Below the pieces are notes generated by a model, which was not told the origin of the DNA, ran no database searches, and was given only the letters and a program-made list of their open reading frames with translations. The translations under genes and the position numbers were made by a program. A stretch of 64,000 nucleotides of DNA from Nostocoides sp. HKS02 (GTDB lineage Bacteria; Actinomycetota; Actinomycetes; Actinomycetales; Dermatophilaceae), in assembly GCF_009707485.1 (NCBI RefSeq), contig NZ_CP046121.1:2108001-2172000 (forward strand), in the 5' to 3' direction. Of this stretch, positions 1 to 9,580 are shown piece by piece; within the stretch, counting starts at the first letter, position 1, and each line of letters begins with the position of its first letter.

Positions 1-907
1 GCGACGACGGACTTCTCGTCCAGCGTCGTGCCGGCCACCGCCGGGACCACCACGGGAGTCGTCCCGGACAGCGTGATCCGCGCGTCCCGGGCGGTCGCCT
101 CGATGCCGGCAGCAGCCGCAGCAGCGCGCACGATCGTGACCAGCTTGGCGTCGTCGACGACCGGGGCCAGGGTGCCGGACGCATCGGGTCGCATGGTGAT
201 GGCGGGCGCGAAGGCCGCCGGGGGGACCCTGACGGACTTGGCACCGACGACGACCGTGACCGGCCCGGACATCGCCGGCGTGGCGAACTGCGTCGTGGCC
301 CGGGTGACCTCCTGCGCCGACACCGCAGGTGCCGTGATGTCGAGCTTGGCCTGGATGGGGCCGGACGCCGGCCACCGGGCAGCGATGGCGTCGGCGGTGG
401 CGCCCACCGCGAGCTTGGACCCGGTGACGGGCTGGACCGCGCTCACGGTGCCGCCGGGGAAGGTGACGCCCCCCTCGACGACAGGAGTGTCGAACGACGT
501 GGCGGCGCTGGCGAGGGCGGCTTCCAGCCGCGCGCGGTCGACCGACGTGGGCAGCGGCCTGTCGGTGCCACCGGTGAGGTGGTTCCAGAGGTCCGCCGGC
601 CGGATGCTGAAGCCGCTCAACCCCCCGACCGCGCCCGTGAGGTCGAGGGTGAGCCCTGCGGTCGCCGGCTCGAGCGTGAGGCTGTGGTCGCCGGCGCGGA
701 GCACCACGGGGGTCTGCTGCTCGGTGGCCAGGGCCTGGCGCAGGGTCTCCTCGGCGCGAGCCGGGGTCATCCCCCGATCGGTACGCCGGCCACGGTGGTG
801 TTGGCCGGCACGTGGCGGCCGAGGAACCACGCAGCGCCGACGTAGGCCGCGGCGAGGACCAGCAGGGCCGCCGCCAACCGCAGCGTGGCCGACCCGCTCT
901 CCCTCAC
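1..907 (-). CDS. VanW family protein with peptidoglycan-binding (PG_binding_4) domains; partial and frameshifted
   Basis: The 3' end lies outside the window. The GTG start at 907 follows an AAGGGG ribosome-binding site. The first ~46 codons encode a short basic end, one membrane segment (LAAALLVLAAAYVGAAWFL) and the family-typical VAGVPIGG. The frame then hits TGA, while MTPARAEETLRQAL continues in another frame. One G missing from the five-base run at 771-775 would restore VPIGG-MTPA. About 250 downstream residues look like two tandem YoaR/PG_binding_4 domains, expected to precede a VanW domain off the window. Members are membrane-anchored cell-envelope proteins; the exact role is unknown. 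It is the last gene of the typA-mshB unit, 9 bp after the flavin reductase. The indel is probably a sequence error, not gene decay. Confidence 0.7.
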
Positions 908-916
908 GCCTGCCCC

Positions 917-1423
917 TTACATCAACGCCGTGTAGCGACTTCGGTAGTACACCAGGGCCTCTCCCGGGTGTGCTGTAGTCGACAGGGACACCACCTCGCC
1001 GACGACGATGCTGTGGTCGCCCGCGGGATGGATGTCCGTGGTGCGACATTCAATCGTGGCCAGGGCGTCCTCGAGGAGAGCCACGCCGGTGACCGGGCCG
1101 CGACGGTGCGCGATCCGGTCCAGCTGGCCGTGCAGTGGCCTGCCCTGGGTGGACAGCCAGTCGGCCACGGGCCGGTGCCCGGAGGCGAGCACGCTGATCC
1201 CCCACACGCCGGACTCCGTGATCGCGTCGTGGAACCGGGCCTCCACCTCGACGCAGACGAGCACCAGCATGGGATCCATCGACACCGATGTGAGCGCGTT
1301 GGCGGTCATCGCGTGGTCGTGGCCGCCGGAGAAGGTGGTCAGGACCGTGACGCCGGTGGCGAACCTGCCCATCGCGGCGCGGAACTCGTCGGTGGCCACT
1401 GCGGGGACCGGTGCCTGCGTCAC
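917..1423 (-). CDS. Flavin reductase-like, FMN-binding split-barrel protein
   Basis: A 168-residue protein matching the flavin reductase (FMN-binding split barrel) family over nearly its whole length. GRFATGVTVLTT (about residues 19-30) and MTANALTSVSMDP (about 39-51) are the phosphate and flavin-contacting segments typical of the family, and the C-terminal YYRSRY is also characteristic. Such proteins use NAD(P)H to reduce free FMN, or serve as the reductase of a two-component monooxygenase. No monooxygenase lies nearby, so the partner is unknown. The GTG start overlaps the mshB stop by four bases (GTGA), implying translational coupling. Confidence 0.85.
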   Translation of the reverse strand: MTQAPVPAVATDEFRAAMGRFATGVTVLTTFSGGHDHAMTANALTSVSMDPMLVLVCVEVEARFHDAITESGVWGISVLASGHRPVADWLSTQGRPLHGQLDRIAHRRGPVTGVALLEDALATIECRTTDIHPAGDHSIVVGEVVSLSTTAHPGEALVYYRSRYTALM

Positions 1424-2334
1424 CGCTGTACCCCGTCGATGATCCCGGTATGCCGCGGGCCGCCCCGCCGACCGGCGGCCAGCTCACCGCTGGACGGGTC
1501 GACCAGGGCGAACCCTTCCCGGCCGGGCAGCCGAGCCGCGATGTCGTTGGACAGCGCGTAGGTCAGGCCGTCCTGCGCGACCGTGACCTGCGTGCGGTGC
1601 TCACGCAGGGCCTGGGCCTGGACGGGGACCAGTTCGGGGGCGAGGAGCTCGTGCGTCACGAAGCCATCGTCGACCACGGATGGCGGGTACTCGCCGTCGG
1701 GGTGAGGAAGGTCCCACCGCGGGTCGACGGGGTGCGCGGCCAGCCACGCGCGGTCCGCGCGCGCCCACGAGCGCGGGGTGAGCACGGCATACAGCGGGGG
1801 GCGGTCCTGCGACAGCGCGGCCAGCGCCGCGCAGGTGACCCGGTGGGCCTGGATGTGGTCGGGGTGGCCATAGCCGCCGTAGCGGTCGTAGGTCACCACG
1901 GCGACGGGTCGCAGCCGCCGGATCACCTCGCCGACGAGCTCAGCCGCCTCGGCGACGTCGGCGTTGACGAAGGCCGCGGGGTGGGCCGCGCTCGCCGTAC
2001 CGGCCATGCCCGAGTCGCGGTAGCGCGCCAGTACGCCTGCGTCCGGGCGCTCGCCCAGCACCTCGTGCTGCACCCCGAGCACGGCCATGGCGCGGCGCAG
2101 CTCCTCACGCCGGTGGGGCCCGAGCGCGTCGTCGTGCGCCGAGTCGAGGTGGGCCAGCTCCGCCGGGATGACCTCGCCCTCGTCACCGAGGGTGCAGGTG
2201 AGCAGGTGGACCGGGTGCCCCGCGCGGGCGTAGTGGGCCATCGTCAGCCCGGTCGTGAGCGTCTCGTCGTCGGGATGGGCGTGGACGAACACCAACGGCT
2301 GCTGCGCCGGGCCCGCCGCGCCCTCGCTGGTCAC
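1420..2334 (-). CDS. mshB: N-acetyl-1-D-myo-inositol-2-amino-2-deoxy-glucopyranoside deacetylase (mycothiol synthesis)
   Basis: A 304-residue LmbE/PIG-L deacetylase. The HPDDE motif at residues 20-24 supplies the zinc His and Asp ligands plus the catalytic Asp, and YGGYGHPDH (about 152-160) carries the second metal His. MshB removes acetyl from GlcNAc-inositol, the second step to mycothiol, the cytoplasmic thiol of actinobacteria. The GTG start at 2334 overlaps the stop of the upstream lipoprotein gene (GTGA), although an open frame runs further upstream. A GTATGCCG octamer lies in its C-terminal codons. Mycothiol S-conjugate amidase is the closest alternative family; length and motifs fit MshB better. 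Confidence 0.88.
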   Translation of the reverse strand: MTSEGAAGPAQQPLVFVHAHPDDETLTTGLTMAHYARAGHPVHLLTCTLGDEGEVIPAELAHLDSAHDDALGPHRREELRRAMAVLGVQHEVLGERPDAGVLARYRDSGMAGTASAAHPAAFVNADVAEAAELVGEVIRRLRPVAVVTYDRYGGYGHPDHIQAHRVTCAALAALSQDRPPLYAVLTPRSWARADRAWLAAHPVDPRWDLPHPDGEYPPSVVDDGFVTHELLAPELVPVQAQALREHRTQVTVAQDGLTYALSNDIAARLPGREGFALVDPSSGELAAGRRGGPRHTGIIDGVQR

Positions 2335-4052
2335 CCGACCCCGATCGCCGCGAGGTCGACGAACCCGCCCAACGCCTCGTTGGCGCCAAAGCGCGTCACG
2401 GCGCTGCCCGCGACGTAGAGCGACTTGTGTTGGGCGAGCGCGACGAACACGGCGCGCCGGGCGAGCGACGCGTCGAGGTCCGCCCACGCGGGCGCCTGGT
2501 CGTCGAGGCTGGGGAGGGACTGGATATGGGTGATTGTCGCGTTGACCTTGGCATCGGTGAAGCCGCCGAAGTCCCGCCCGGTGCCGCTGCCGGTGAGGTT
2601 GAGGCGGCTGTCGAACAACGGGGGGATCACGGTGGACGCCGAGGGCCAGGCAGGTGCCCAGTTCGCCCAGAACACGTCCGTCTTCGCGAGCTGGGCGGGT
2701 GCGGAGATCGTCTCGAAGTAGTTCTTGGCGATGGGCTGGAGCTTGACGGAGAAGCCGGCATCCTGCCAGCCGTTGCTCAGCGCGGCCATCGCCTTGTCGG
2801 CGGTGGGGGTCGACCGGTAGGCCACCCGCACGGTGACCGGCAGCGTGAGCCCGGACTTCTGCAGCGCGGTGCGGGCCGCGGCGGCGTCTCCGGCGGACCC
2901 GGCCCCCAGCGGGTCGTCGGAGCGGTGGCCCGGCAGGGTGGGACCGATCAAGGAGTATGCCGCCGAGGCGGCGCTGGCGCCGCCGAGGGCCGCGACATAG
3001 CTGTCGCGGTTCGTCGCGAGCGCGAGGGCGGTCCGGACGTCGGGGTTCTTCATGACGCCACGCTCGACGTTGGGCGCGAGGTAGTCGACGAACTGCGAGG
3101 AGGGATTGACCGACCGCGCCCTGAGGCCCGGGTCGGAGAGGACGTGCTGTTGCATCGCCGGTGGCGCCGAGTCGAGCGTCACCGCGGCGGTGTTCTCGCT
3201 CTGGTTGTTGATGACCGCTTGCACGGCGGTCTGCGACTCGGTGCCCTGGACATAGTGGATGGAGTCGGGCAACGCCTTGCGAATCGGGTCAGATGCCTTG
3301 TCCCACTTGGCGTTTCGCACGAAGGTGCCACCGGCGCTGGAGTCCCAGGGCTCCTTGAGGAGGTAGGGGCCGCTGCTGAACACGGCATACGTGCCGGCCT
3401 TGCCCTTGTCCGCGGACTTCTTCATTGGGGCGAACACGGGCATGGCGAGCGCCTCGCTGAAGTCCGCCATCGGCGCGGCGAGCCGGAAGGTGATGGTGGA
3501 GCCGCTGCACGACACGGCCTTGTCGAACGCCGCCTGGCCCGAAGCGTCGGACGGCCCGGTGAACGTCGTCGAGCCGTCGGCCTTGCGCGGGAGGTCAAGG
3601 TAGGCCAACGGGTAGGTGAGCCCTTCGCTGGCGAAGGGTTGGGCGAACGATCTCGCGATGCCGTAGCGGACGTCCTCGCAGGTGATGGGCGAGCCGTCCT
3701 GCCACGAGATCCCCTTGCGGAGCGTGAAGCGCCAGACCTTCAAGGTCGAGTCGGGACTGCCGGCGTCGGTCGCGAGATCGCCGACGACGTGCCGCTGGGC
3801 GGTCGCGTCACGACCTGGCGGAAAAGCCGTGAGGGTGCGCAGGAAGGTCCGGCCCGCGAACGCGATGTCCTGCGGGGTGGACAGCCGTTGCGGGTCCCAG
3901 GTCGTGACGGGCCCGAGGGACAGCACCGTCAGCTCGCCTCGGGGCCCCGAGGACTGGGTAGTGCCAGGAGAGCTGCTGCACGCGGCGGCGACCAGCGTCG
4001 TGAGGACGCCGGCCACCGCGACGGCAGCGCGCACGCGGCGGGAGTTTCGCAC
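2331..4052 (-). CDS. ABC transporter family 5 substrate-binding lipoprotein (peptide type)
   Basis: A 573-residue secreted binding protein. Residues 1-25 form a lipoprotein signal peptide (basic end, hydrophobic stretch, lipobox ending AAAC with Cys25), so it should be anchored to the outer face of the membrane. The rest matches the SBP_bac_5 (DppA/OppA) fold, for example TWDPQRLSTPQD near the start and LRKGISWQDGSPITCEDVRYG around residue 120. No permease or ATPase is adjacent; it sits between typA (19 bp upstream) and mshB (4-base overlap). The ligand is unknown. It resembles but is not identical to the binding protein at 7716-9494. Confidence 0.85.
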   Translation of the reverse strand: MRNSRRVRAAVAVAGVLTTLVAAACSSSPGTTQSSGPRGELTVLSLGPVTTWDPQRLSTPQDIAFAGRTFLRTLTAFPPGRDATAQRHVVGDLATDAGSPDSTLKVWRFTLRKGISWQDGSPITCEDVRYGIARSFAQPFASEGLTYPLAYLDLPRKADGSTTFTGPSDASGQAAFDKAVSCSGSTITFRLAAPMADFSEALAMPVFAPMKKSADKGKAGTYAVFSSGPYLLKEPWDSSAGGTFVRNAKWDKASDPIRKALPDSIHYVQGTESQTAVQAVINNQSENTAAVTLDSAPPAMQQHVLSDPGLRARSVNPSSQFVDYLAPNVERGVMKNPDVRTALALATNRDSYVAALGGASAASAAYSLIGPTLPGHRSDDPLGAGSAGDAAAARTALQKSGLTLPVTVRVAYRSTPTADKAMAALSNGWQDAGFSVKLQPIAKNYFETISAPAQLAKTDVFWANWAPAWPSASTVIPPLFDSRLNLTGSGTGRDFGGFTDAKVNATITHIQSLPSLDDQAPAWADLDASLARRAVFVALAQHKSLYVAGSAVTRFGANEALGGFVDLAAIGVG

Positions 4053-4071
4053 GAGTCGCCCGCCCCGCCGC

Positions 4072-5955
4072 TCAGGCGTTGCGCGCCCGAGAAGCCGCGC
4101 GGGCGCGCAGGGTCTGGTCGAGCTCGACCTTGCGGATGCGCACGGCCTCCGGGGTCACCTCGACGCACTCGTCCTCGCGGCAGAACTCGAGGGACTGCTC
4201 GAGGCTGAGCTTGCGAGGAGGCACGATCTTCTCGAAGTTGTCGGAGGAGGAGGCGCGCACGTTGGTGAGCTTCTTCTCCTTGGTGATGTTGACGTCCATG
4301 TCGTCGGCGCGGGAGTTCTCGCCGATGATCATGCCCTCGTAGACCTCGGTGGTGGGCTCGACGAACAGCGTGCCGCGCTCCTGGAGGTTGACCATGGCGT
4401 ATGCCGTGACGACCCCGGTGCGGTCGGACACGAGCGAGCCGCTGGTCCGGGTGGTGATGGTGCCGTACCAGGGCTCGTAGTCCTCGAACACGTGGTGGGC
4501 GATGCCGGTGCCGCGGGTCTCGGTGAGGAACTCGGTGCGGAAGCCGATGAGACCGCGCGAGGGCACGAGGAACTCCATCCGGATCCACCCGGTGCCGTGG
4601 TTGGTCATCTGCTCCATCCGGCCCTTGCGAGCCGCGAGGATCTGGGTGATCGGGCCGAGGAACTCCTCGGGGGTGTCGATGGTGAGCCGCTCGACGGGCT
4701 CGTGGGTCTTGCCGTCGACCTCACGCGTGACGACCTGCGGCTTGCCGACGGTGAGCTCGTAGCCCTCGCGCTTCATCTGCTCGACGAGGATCGCGAGCGC
4801 CAGCTCACCACGGCCCTGGACCTCCCAGGCGTCCGGGCGCTCGGTGGTCAGCACGCGGAGCGAGACGTTGCCGACGAGCTCCTTGTCGAGGCGGTCCTTG
4901 ACCATGCGGGCGGTGACCTTCGAGCCACGCACGCGACCCACCATGGGGCTGGTGTTCGTGCCGATGGTCATGGAGATGGCCGGCTCGTCGACGGTGATGA
5001 CGGGCAGCGGGATCGGGTTCTCGGCGTCGGCCAAGGTCTCGCCGATCATGATCTCGGGGATGCCGGCGATGGCGATGATGTCGCCGGGGCCGGCCGACTC
5101 GGCGGGCTTGCGCTCGAGCGCCTCGGTCATCAGCAGCTCGGTGATCTTGACGCGCTCGACGGTGCCGTCGACCTTGCACCAGGCGACGTGCTGGCCCTTG
5201 CGGATCGTGCCGTTGTGCACGCGCAGGAGGGCCAGGCGGCCGAGGAAGTTGGAGGCGTCGAGGTTGGTGACGTGGGCCTGCAGCGGGGCCTCGTCGTCGT
5301 AGACCGGCGCGGGGATCGTCGACAGGATCGTCTCGAAGAGCGCCTCGAGGTCCTCGGCGTCCGGCAGGCCGCCGTTCTCGGGGCGGTTCATCGACGCGCG
5401 GCCGTTCTTGGCCGAGGCGTACACGATCGGGAACTCGATCTGGTGCTCGTCGGCGTCGAGGTCCATGAAGAGCTCGTAGACCTCGTCGACGACCTCGGCG
5501 ATGCGGCTGTCAGGACGGTCGACCTTGTTGATGCACAGCACGACCGGCATCTTGGCCGCGAGCGCCTTGCGCAGCACGAACCGGGTCTGCGGGAGCGGGC
5601 CCTCGGACGCGTCCACCAGCAGGACGACACCGTCGACCATGCTCAGGCCGCGCTCGACCTCGCCACCGAAGTCGGCGTGACCGGGGGTGTCGATGATGTT
5701 GATCGTCGCCCCGTCGGGCAGACCCGCCTCGGCGGCCGCCTTCCCGGCGTAGTGGATCGCGGTGTTCTTCGCGAGGATCGTGATCCCCTTCTCGCGCTCC
5801 AGGTCACCGGAGTCCATCGCCCGCTCGTCGACGTGCTGGTGCTCGCCGAACGCACCGGCCTGCCAGAGCATCTTGTCGACCAGCGTGGTCTTTCCGTGGT
5901 CGACGTGGGCAACGATGGCGACATTGCGGATGTCACCGCGGGTCTTCATAGGCAT
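4072..5955 (-). CDS. typA: Translational GTPase TypA/BipA
   Basis: A 627-residue ribosome-associated GTPase. The G domain is intact: P-loop AHVDHGKTT (residues 16-24), switch region [14 protein letters not shown] and NKVDRPD. It is followed by EF-G-like domain II and the TypA-specific C-terminal domain. It acts in ribosome assembly and stress or cold adaptation. Three in-frame ATGs lie at 5964, 5955 and 5949, none with a clear Shine-Dalgarno; I chose the middle one. It heads the typA > lipoprotein > mshB > flavin reductase > VanW unit. Confidence 0.93.
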   Translation of the reverse strand: MPMKTRGDIRNVAIVAHVDHGKTTLVDKMLWQAGAFGEHQHVDERAMDSGDLEREKGITILAKNTAIHYAGKAAAEAGLPDGATINIIDTPGHADFGGEVERGLSMVDGVVLLVDASEGPLPQTRFVLRKALAAKMPVVLCINKVDRPDSRIAEVVDEVYELFMDLDADEHQIEFPIVYASAKNGRASMNRPENGGLPDAEDLEALFETILSTIPAPVYDDEAPLQAHVTNLDASNFLGRLALLRVHNGTIRKGQHVAWCKVDGTVERVKITELLMTEALERKPAESAGPGDIIAIAGIPEIMIGETLADAENPIPLPVITVDEPAISMTIGTNTSPMVGRVRGSKVTARMVKDRLDKELVGNVSLRVLTTERPDAWEVQGRGELALAILVEQMKREGYELTVGKPQVVTREVDGKTHEPVERLTIDTPEEFLGPITQILAARKGRMEQMTNHGTGWIRMEFLVPSRGLIGFRTEFLTETRGTGIAHHVFEDYEPWYGTITTRTSGSLVSDRTGVVTAYAMVNLQERGTLFVEPTTEVYEGMIIGENSRADDMDVNITKEKKLTNVRASSSDNFEKIVPPRKLSLEQSLEFCREDECVEVTPEAVRIRKVELDQTLRARAASRARNA

Positions 5956-6019
5956 GAGCACCATTGTCTCAGGAATTCGAGCACGGTCCGACCACGGCGC
6001 CTGACCAGCACCGAAAGCC

Positions 6020-6478
6020 TCAGGTGAGGTGCGTGGCCACCAGGTCGACGATGGGCAGATCGGCCGGCAGCCACGGCACGGCATACAGGTCGTTCAGCGA
6101 CAGCCAGCGCAGCTCGTCGTGGTCCTCGAGCGGCGCGGGCTCGCCGTCGGTGACCACCGCCCAGCGGACCGTCATGGCGTACCGGTCCCCCAGCGGCCAG
6201 CGGTCACCCGCCAGGGGGCCGGGAAGGCTCGCTCCGAGCACCACCTCCACACCCAGCTCCTCGCGCAGCTCACGGTGCAGCGCCTCCTGCTCCGTCTCGC
6301 CCGGGTCCACCTTGCCGCCCGGGAACTCCCACCCGCCCGACAGCGCGGGGGGCTCGGTCCGGCGCGCGGCCAGCAGCCGTGTCGGGCGCACGAGGTCGTC
6401 GACGATCGCGGCGCCGACCACCGCCGTCCGCGCGGCTCGTGGACCGTGCTGGTGTGCGTCGGGATCAGGGGTTGTCAC
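6020..6478 (-). CDS. Nudix hydrolase, MutT-like (8-oxo-dGTP diphosphatase type)
   Basis: A 152-residue Nudix protein with a complete Nudix box: GGKVDPGETEQEALHRELRE followed by ELGVEV, giving the metal-binding REXXEE core. The short single-domain layout matches MutT-type (d)NTP pyrophosphohydrolases that clear oxidised nucleotides, but specificity cannot be read from sequence. The GTG start at 6478 has AAAGGA seven bases upstream, which decides against a longer open frame. It is convergent to nothing nearby, lies just upstream of typA on the same strand, and diverges from the peptide importer operon. Confidence 0.85.
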   Translation of the reverse strand: MTTPDPDAHQHGPRAARTAVVGAAIVDDLVRPTRLLAARRTEPPALSGGWEFPGGKVDPGETEQEALHRELREELGVEVVLGASLPGPLAGDRWPLGDRYAMTVRWAVVTDGEPAPLEDHDELRWLSLNDLYAVPWLPADLPIVDLVATHLT

Positions 6479-6674
6479 GAGAATTCCTTTGGTCCGGCCG
6501 GGGTGTGGGCAAAAACATTTCAGCGCGTCACGATTTCGCATCGGGTGGTTGCTGGCGGGCCTCCCGGCGTCCATGATGGGCGCCGAGCCCCGCACCGAGC
6601 GCGGCGCGTGACCCGCGCCGCAGCTCTCCACCACATCGACAAACCGCCGTATCCGGCGTCTGGAGGACGATTTC
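6479..6674. promoter_or_regulatory. Divergent intergenic region between Nudix gene and peptide importer operon
   Basis: A 196-bp gap that must carry the promoters for both directions. An AT-richer patch near 6508-6520 stands out, and GGAGGAC just before 6675 is the ribosome-binding site of the permease. I could not assign convincing -10/-35 pairs. Confidence 0.4.
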
Positions 6675-7670
6675 GTGAGCGCTCCGCTCGAGTTCGAGCC
6701 GGGGGCCAGCATCGCTGAGCCCGAAGCGGTTCTCGTCGGTGAGCGACGGATCGAAGGGCGTTCGCTCGGCCAGATCGCGTGGTCCCGGCTCAAGCGGGAC
6801 AAGGTCGCGATCACCGGCTTCTTCTTCCTCATCTTCCTGATCCTCGTCGCCATCTTCGCGCCGCTGATCACGCATTTTCTCGGGGGTGACCCGAACGCGT
6901 TCCATCAGGACCTCATCGACACCGCCGGTGGCACGCTCGGGCCCAAGGGCGCCTACGGAGGCATCAGCGGGGCCCACCCCCTGGGCATCGAGCCCGTCAA
7001 CGGTCGCGACATCTTCGCGCGCATCGTCTACGGATCCAGGATCTCCCTGCTCATCGCCTTCCTCGCCACGCTGCTGTCGGTCGTCATCGGCACCACGATG
7101 GGCATCATCGCTGGCTTCTTCGGCGGCTGGGTCGACGCCATCATCGGCCGCACCATGGACATCTTCCTGGCGTTCCCGCTGCTGGTGTTCGCGATCGCCC
7201 TCGTCGGCGTGATCCCGGACCAGGCGTTCGGCCTGAGTGGCCTCGCGCTGCGCATCACCCTGCTGGTGTTCATCATCGGGTTCTTCAACTGGCCCTACAT
7301 CGGCCGAATCGTCCGCGGACAGACGCTGTCGCTGCGCGAGCGAGAGTTCGTCGACGCCGCGCGCAGCCTGGGCGCGCGAAGCCCGAGCATCCTGCGCTCG
7401 GAGCTGCTGCCCAACCTGATCGCGCCGATCCTCGTCTACTCGACCCTGCTGATCCCGACCAACATCCTGTTCGAGGCGGCCCTGTCGTTCCTCGGTGTCG
7501 GCGTCCAGCCGCCCACCGCGTCGTGGGGCGGCATGCTCAGCGAGGCCGTGAACTTCTACACCATGCCGTACTTCATGGTGTGGCCCGGGCTGGCGATCTT
7601 CCTGACCGTCATGGCCTTCAATCTGTTCGGCGACGGGTTGCGCGATGCACTCGATCCCCGAGCACGCTAG
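6675..7670 (+). CDS. Peptide/nickel ABC transporter permease, DppC-like
   Basis: A 331-residue inner-membrane permease with a cytoplasmic N-terminal OppC-type region, one N-terminal membrane helix, a periplasmic loop and five further helices. The EAA loop that docks the ATPase is visible (DAARSLGARSPSILRSELL, about residues 220-240). The GTG start at 6675 has GGAGGAC upstream. It is the first gene of a five-gene operon (C-type permease, binding protein, B-type permease, two ATPases). This order is unusual, because DppC normally follows DppB. The substrate is presumably oligopeptides. Confidence 0.9.
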   Translation: MSAPLEFEPGASIAEPEAVLVGERRIEGRSLGQIAWSRLKRDKVAITGFFFLIFLILVAIFAPLITHFLGGDPNAFHQDLIDTAGGTLGPKGAYGGISGAHPLGIEPVNGRDIFARIVYGSRISLLIAFLATLLSVVIGTTMGIIAGFFGGWVDAIIGRTMDIFLAFPLLVFAIALVGVIPDQAFGLSGLALRITLLVFIIGFFNWPYIGRIVRGQTLSLREREFVDAARSLGARSPSILRSELLPNLIAPILVYSTLLIPTNILFEAALSFLGVGVQPPTASWGGMLSEAVNFYTMPYFMVWPGLAIFLTVMAFNLFGDGLRDALDPRAR

Positions 7671-7715
7671 ATGCGAGGAAACGCGCATCAACTTCCGTAT
7701 CCAGAAGGGTGCACA

Positions 7716-9494
7716 ATGAAAACAAAGAAACTGATGGGCGTCACCAGCATGATCGCTGTGGCCGCCCTCGGCTTGAGCGCGTGCGCGGGAAGCTCCAGCA
7801 ACCCGGGCACAGGTGGCTCCTCCTCGAGCGGCGGCACCACCAAGGCCTCGTTCAACGCCGCGCTCAACGCTGTCTACAACCCGTCCACGAAGACGGGGGG
7901 CACGCTGAAGTTCGCGGACGACGCGCAGCCCGACAGCACCGACCCTGGTGACACCTACTACGGGTACATGTGGGACTTCATCCGGCTGTACGGCCGGTCC
8001 CTCACGATGTTCAAGGTGGTGCCCGGCCAGGCGAGCTCTGAGCTGGTCGGCGACCTGGCCGTGGGCAAGGGCACCTCGCCCGACAGCGGCAAGACCTGGA
8101 CCTACAAGCTGCGCTCGGGCCTGAAGTTCGAGGACGGCACCCCGATCACGTCCAAGGACGTGAAGTATGCCGTCGAGCGCCAGTACGACAAGACGGTCTT
8201 CCCCGATGGGCCGACCTACCTCAACGACATGCTCAACTGGCCGGCCGGCTACAAGGGCGTCTACCAGTCCAAGGGTGTGAACACCGACTCGGCGATCACC
8301 ACGCCCGACGACCTGACGATCACCTTCCACCTCAAGACGGCGTTCTCCGGCTTCGACTACGTCGCCATGACGCCTCAGGTGATGCCTGTGGAGCAGGCGA
8401 AGGACACGGGTGCGAAGTACAAGGAGCACCCGATCTCCTCCGGTCCGTACATGTTCAAGGAGGGCTCCTACGTCGAGGGCAAGGGCTACACGCTGGTCCG
8501 CAACCCGAACTGGAGCAAGGCGACCGACCCGAACCGCCCGGCGCTCGTCGACGAGATCGACATGCAGTTCAACCAGAACGCCGAGGACATCGACAACCGG
8601 ATCATCGCCGGCGACCTCGACGTGCACGTGACCGGAACGGGTGTCACCTCGGCCACGCAGAGCCGGGTCCTCACGACGCCTGACCTCAAGGCCCGCGCGG
8701 ACAACCCGACCATCGCGCGCCTGTGGTACGTCTCGATCCCCAGCACGGTCAAGCCGTTCGACAACAAGGACTGCCGCATCGCCGTCCAGTACGCGATGGA
8801 CCGCACGTCGTACCAGACCGCCTACGGTGGCCAGTTCACCGGTGGCCAGCTGGCGACCACGCTGCTGCCCCCGATCATCCCGGGTTACCAGAAGTTCGAC
8901 CTCTACCCGACCCCGGACAACAAGGGTGACGTGACGAAGGCCAAGGCCGCGCTCGCCAAGTGCGGCAAGCCGAACGGCTTCACGACCAACATGGGCTACC
9001 GCGCCGAGCGGCCGAAGGAGAAGGCTGTCGCCGAGGCCTTCCAGCAGGCGCTTGCCAAGGTCGGCATCACGGTCAACCTCAAGGGCTACCCGAAGAAGGA
9101 CTACTTCTCGACCTACTGCGGCAACCCGCCGTACGTCGTGAAGAACGACCTCGGTCTGTGCGTCAACGGCTGGGGCGCCGACTGGAACGACGGTTACGGC
9201 TTCCTCGCCCAGATCGTCGACTCTCGGGTCATCCGGGACACGGGCGGCTCGTCCAACATCTCGGTGCGCAACCCTGCGGTGGACAAGCTGCTCGACCAGG
9301 CTCAGAACGAGCTGGACGTCACCAAGCGCAACGCCATCTGGGGCCAGATCGACAAGCTGGTCATGGAGGACGCCACGGTCTACCCGGGCGTCTACGCCAA
9401 CGCACTCCTGTTGCGCGGCAAGAACCTGACCAACGTGTTCATCAACCAGCAGTTCGGCTACTACGACTACGTGGCCCTCGGCAAGTCGTCCTAG
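7716..9494 (+). CDS. Peptide ABC transporter substrate-binding lipoprotein
   Basis: A 592-residue DppA/OppA-type binding protein. It has a lipoprotein signal (MKTKKLMG..., lipobox LSAC at residues 22-25), then a Gly/Ser-rich linker to about residue 45. SBP_bac_5 features follow, such as KLRSGLKFEDGTPITSKDVK. The ATG at 7716 has AGAAGGG upstream, which supports it over the open frame extending to 7671. It is the second gene of the importer operon. A perfect 13-bp hairpin follows its stop and may set a higher mRNA level for the binding protein than for the membrane components. Confidence 0.92.
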   Translation: MKTKKLMGVTSMIAVAALGLSACAGSSSNPGTGGSSSSGGTTKASFNAALNAVYNPSTKTGGTLKFADDAQPDSTDPGDTYYGYMWDFIRLYGRSLTMFKVVPGQASSELVGDLAVGKGTSPDSGKTWTYKLRSGLKFEDGTPITSKDVKYAVERQYDKTVFPDGPTYLNDMLNWPAGYKGVYQSKGVNTDSAITTPDDLTITFHLKTAFSGFDYVAMTPQVMPVEQAKDTGAKYKEHPISSGPYMFKEGSYVEGKGYTLVRNPNWSKATDPNRPALVDEIDMQFNQNAEDIDNRIIAGDLDVHVTGTGVTSATQSRVLTTPDLKARADNPTIARLWYVSIPSTVKPFDNKDCRIAVQYAMDRTSYQTAYGGQFTGGQLATTLLPPIIPGYQKFDLYPTPDNKGDVTKAKAALAKCGKPNGFTTNMGYRAERPKEKAVAEAFQQALAKVGITVNLKGYPKKDYFSTYCGNPPYVVKNDLGLCVNGWGADWNDGYGFLAQIVDSRVIRDTGGSSNISVRNPAVDKLLDQAQNELDVTKRNAIWGQIDKLVMEDATVYPGVYANALLLRGKNLTNVFINQQFGYYDYVALGKSS

Positions 9495-9536
9495 TTCGAC
9501 CATCCCTGCACACAGAGAGCGGGTGAAGGCAACAGC

Positions 9537-9567
9537 GGGTGGCCGGCCCTGACCGGGCCGGCCACCC
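9537..9567 (+). terminator. Perfect 13-bp stem-loop inside the peptide importer operon
   Basis: The arms 9537-9549 (GGGTGGCCGGCCC) and 9555-9567 pair perfectly around the loop TGACC. There is no T-tract, so it is more likely a 3'-end stabiliser or partial attenuator for the binding-protein transcript than a full terminator. It separates the binding-protein stop from the next permease. Confidence 0.65.
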
Positions 9568-9580
9568 CTGCCGCACCGTT

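Noticed and set aside
28..978. 316-residue plus-strand open frame at the window start
   Set aside because: It is antisense to the VanW-family gene, has no family features, and the minus strand gives recognisable domains.
6528..9503. 991-residue minus-strand open frame
   Set aside because: It lies opposite the DppC-like permease and binding-protein genes and is low-complexity Arg/Gly/Asp/Val sequence, a typical GC-rich shadow.
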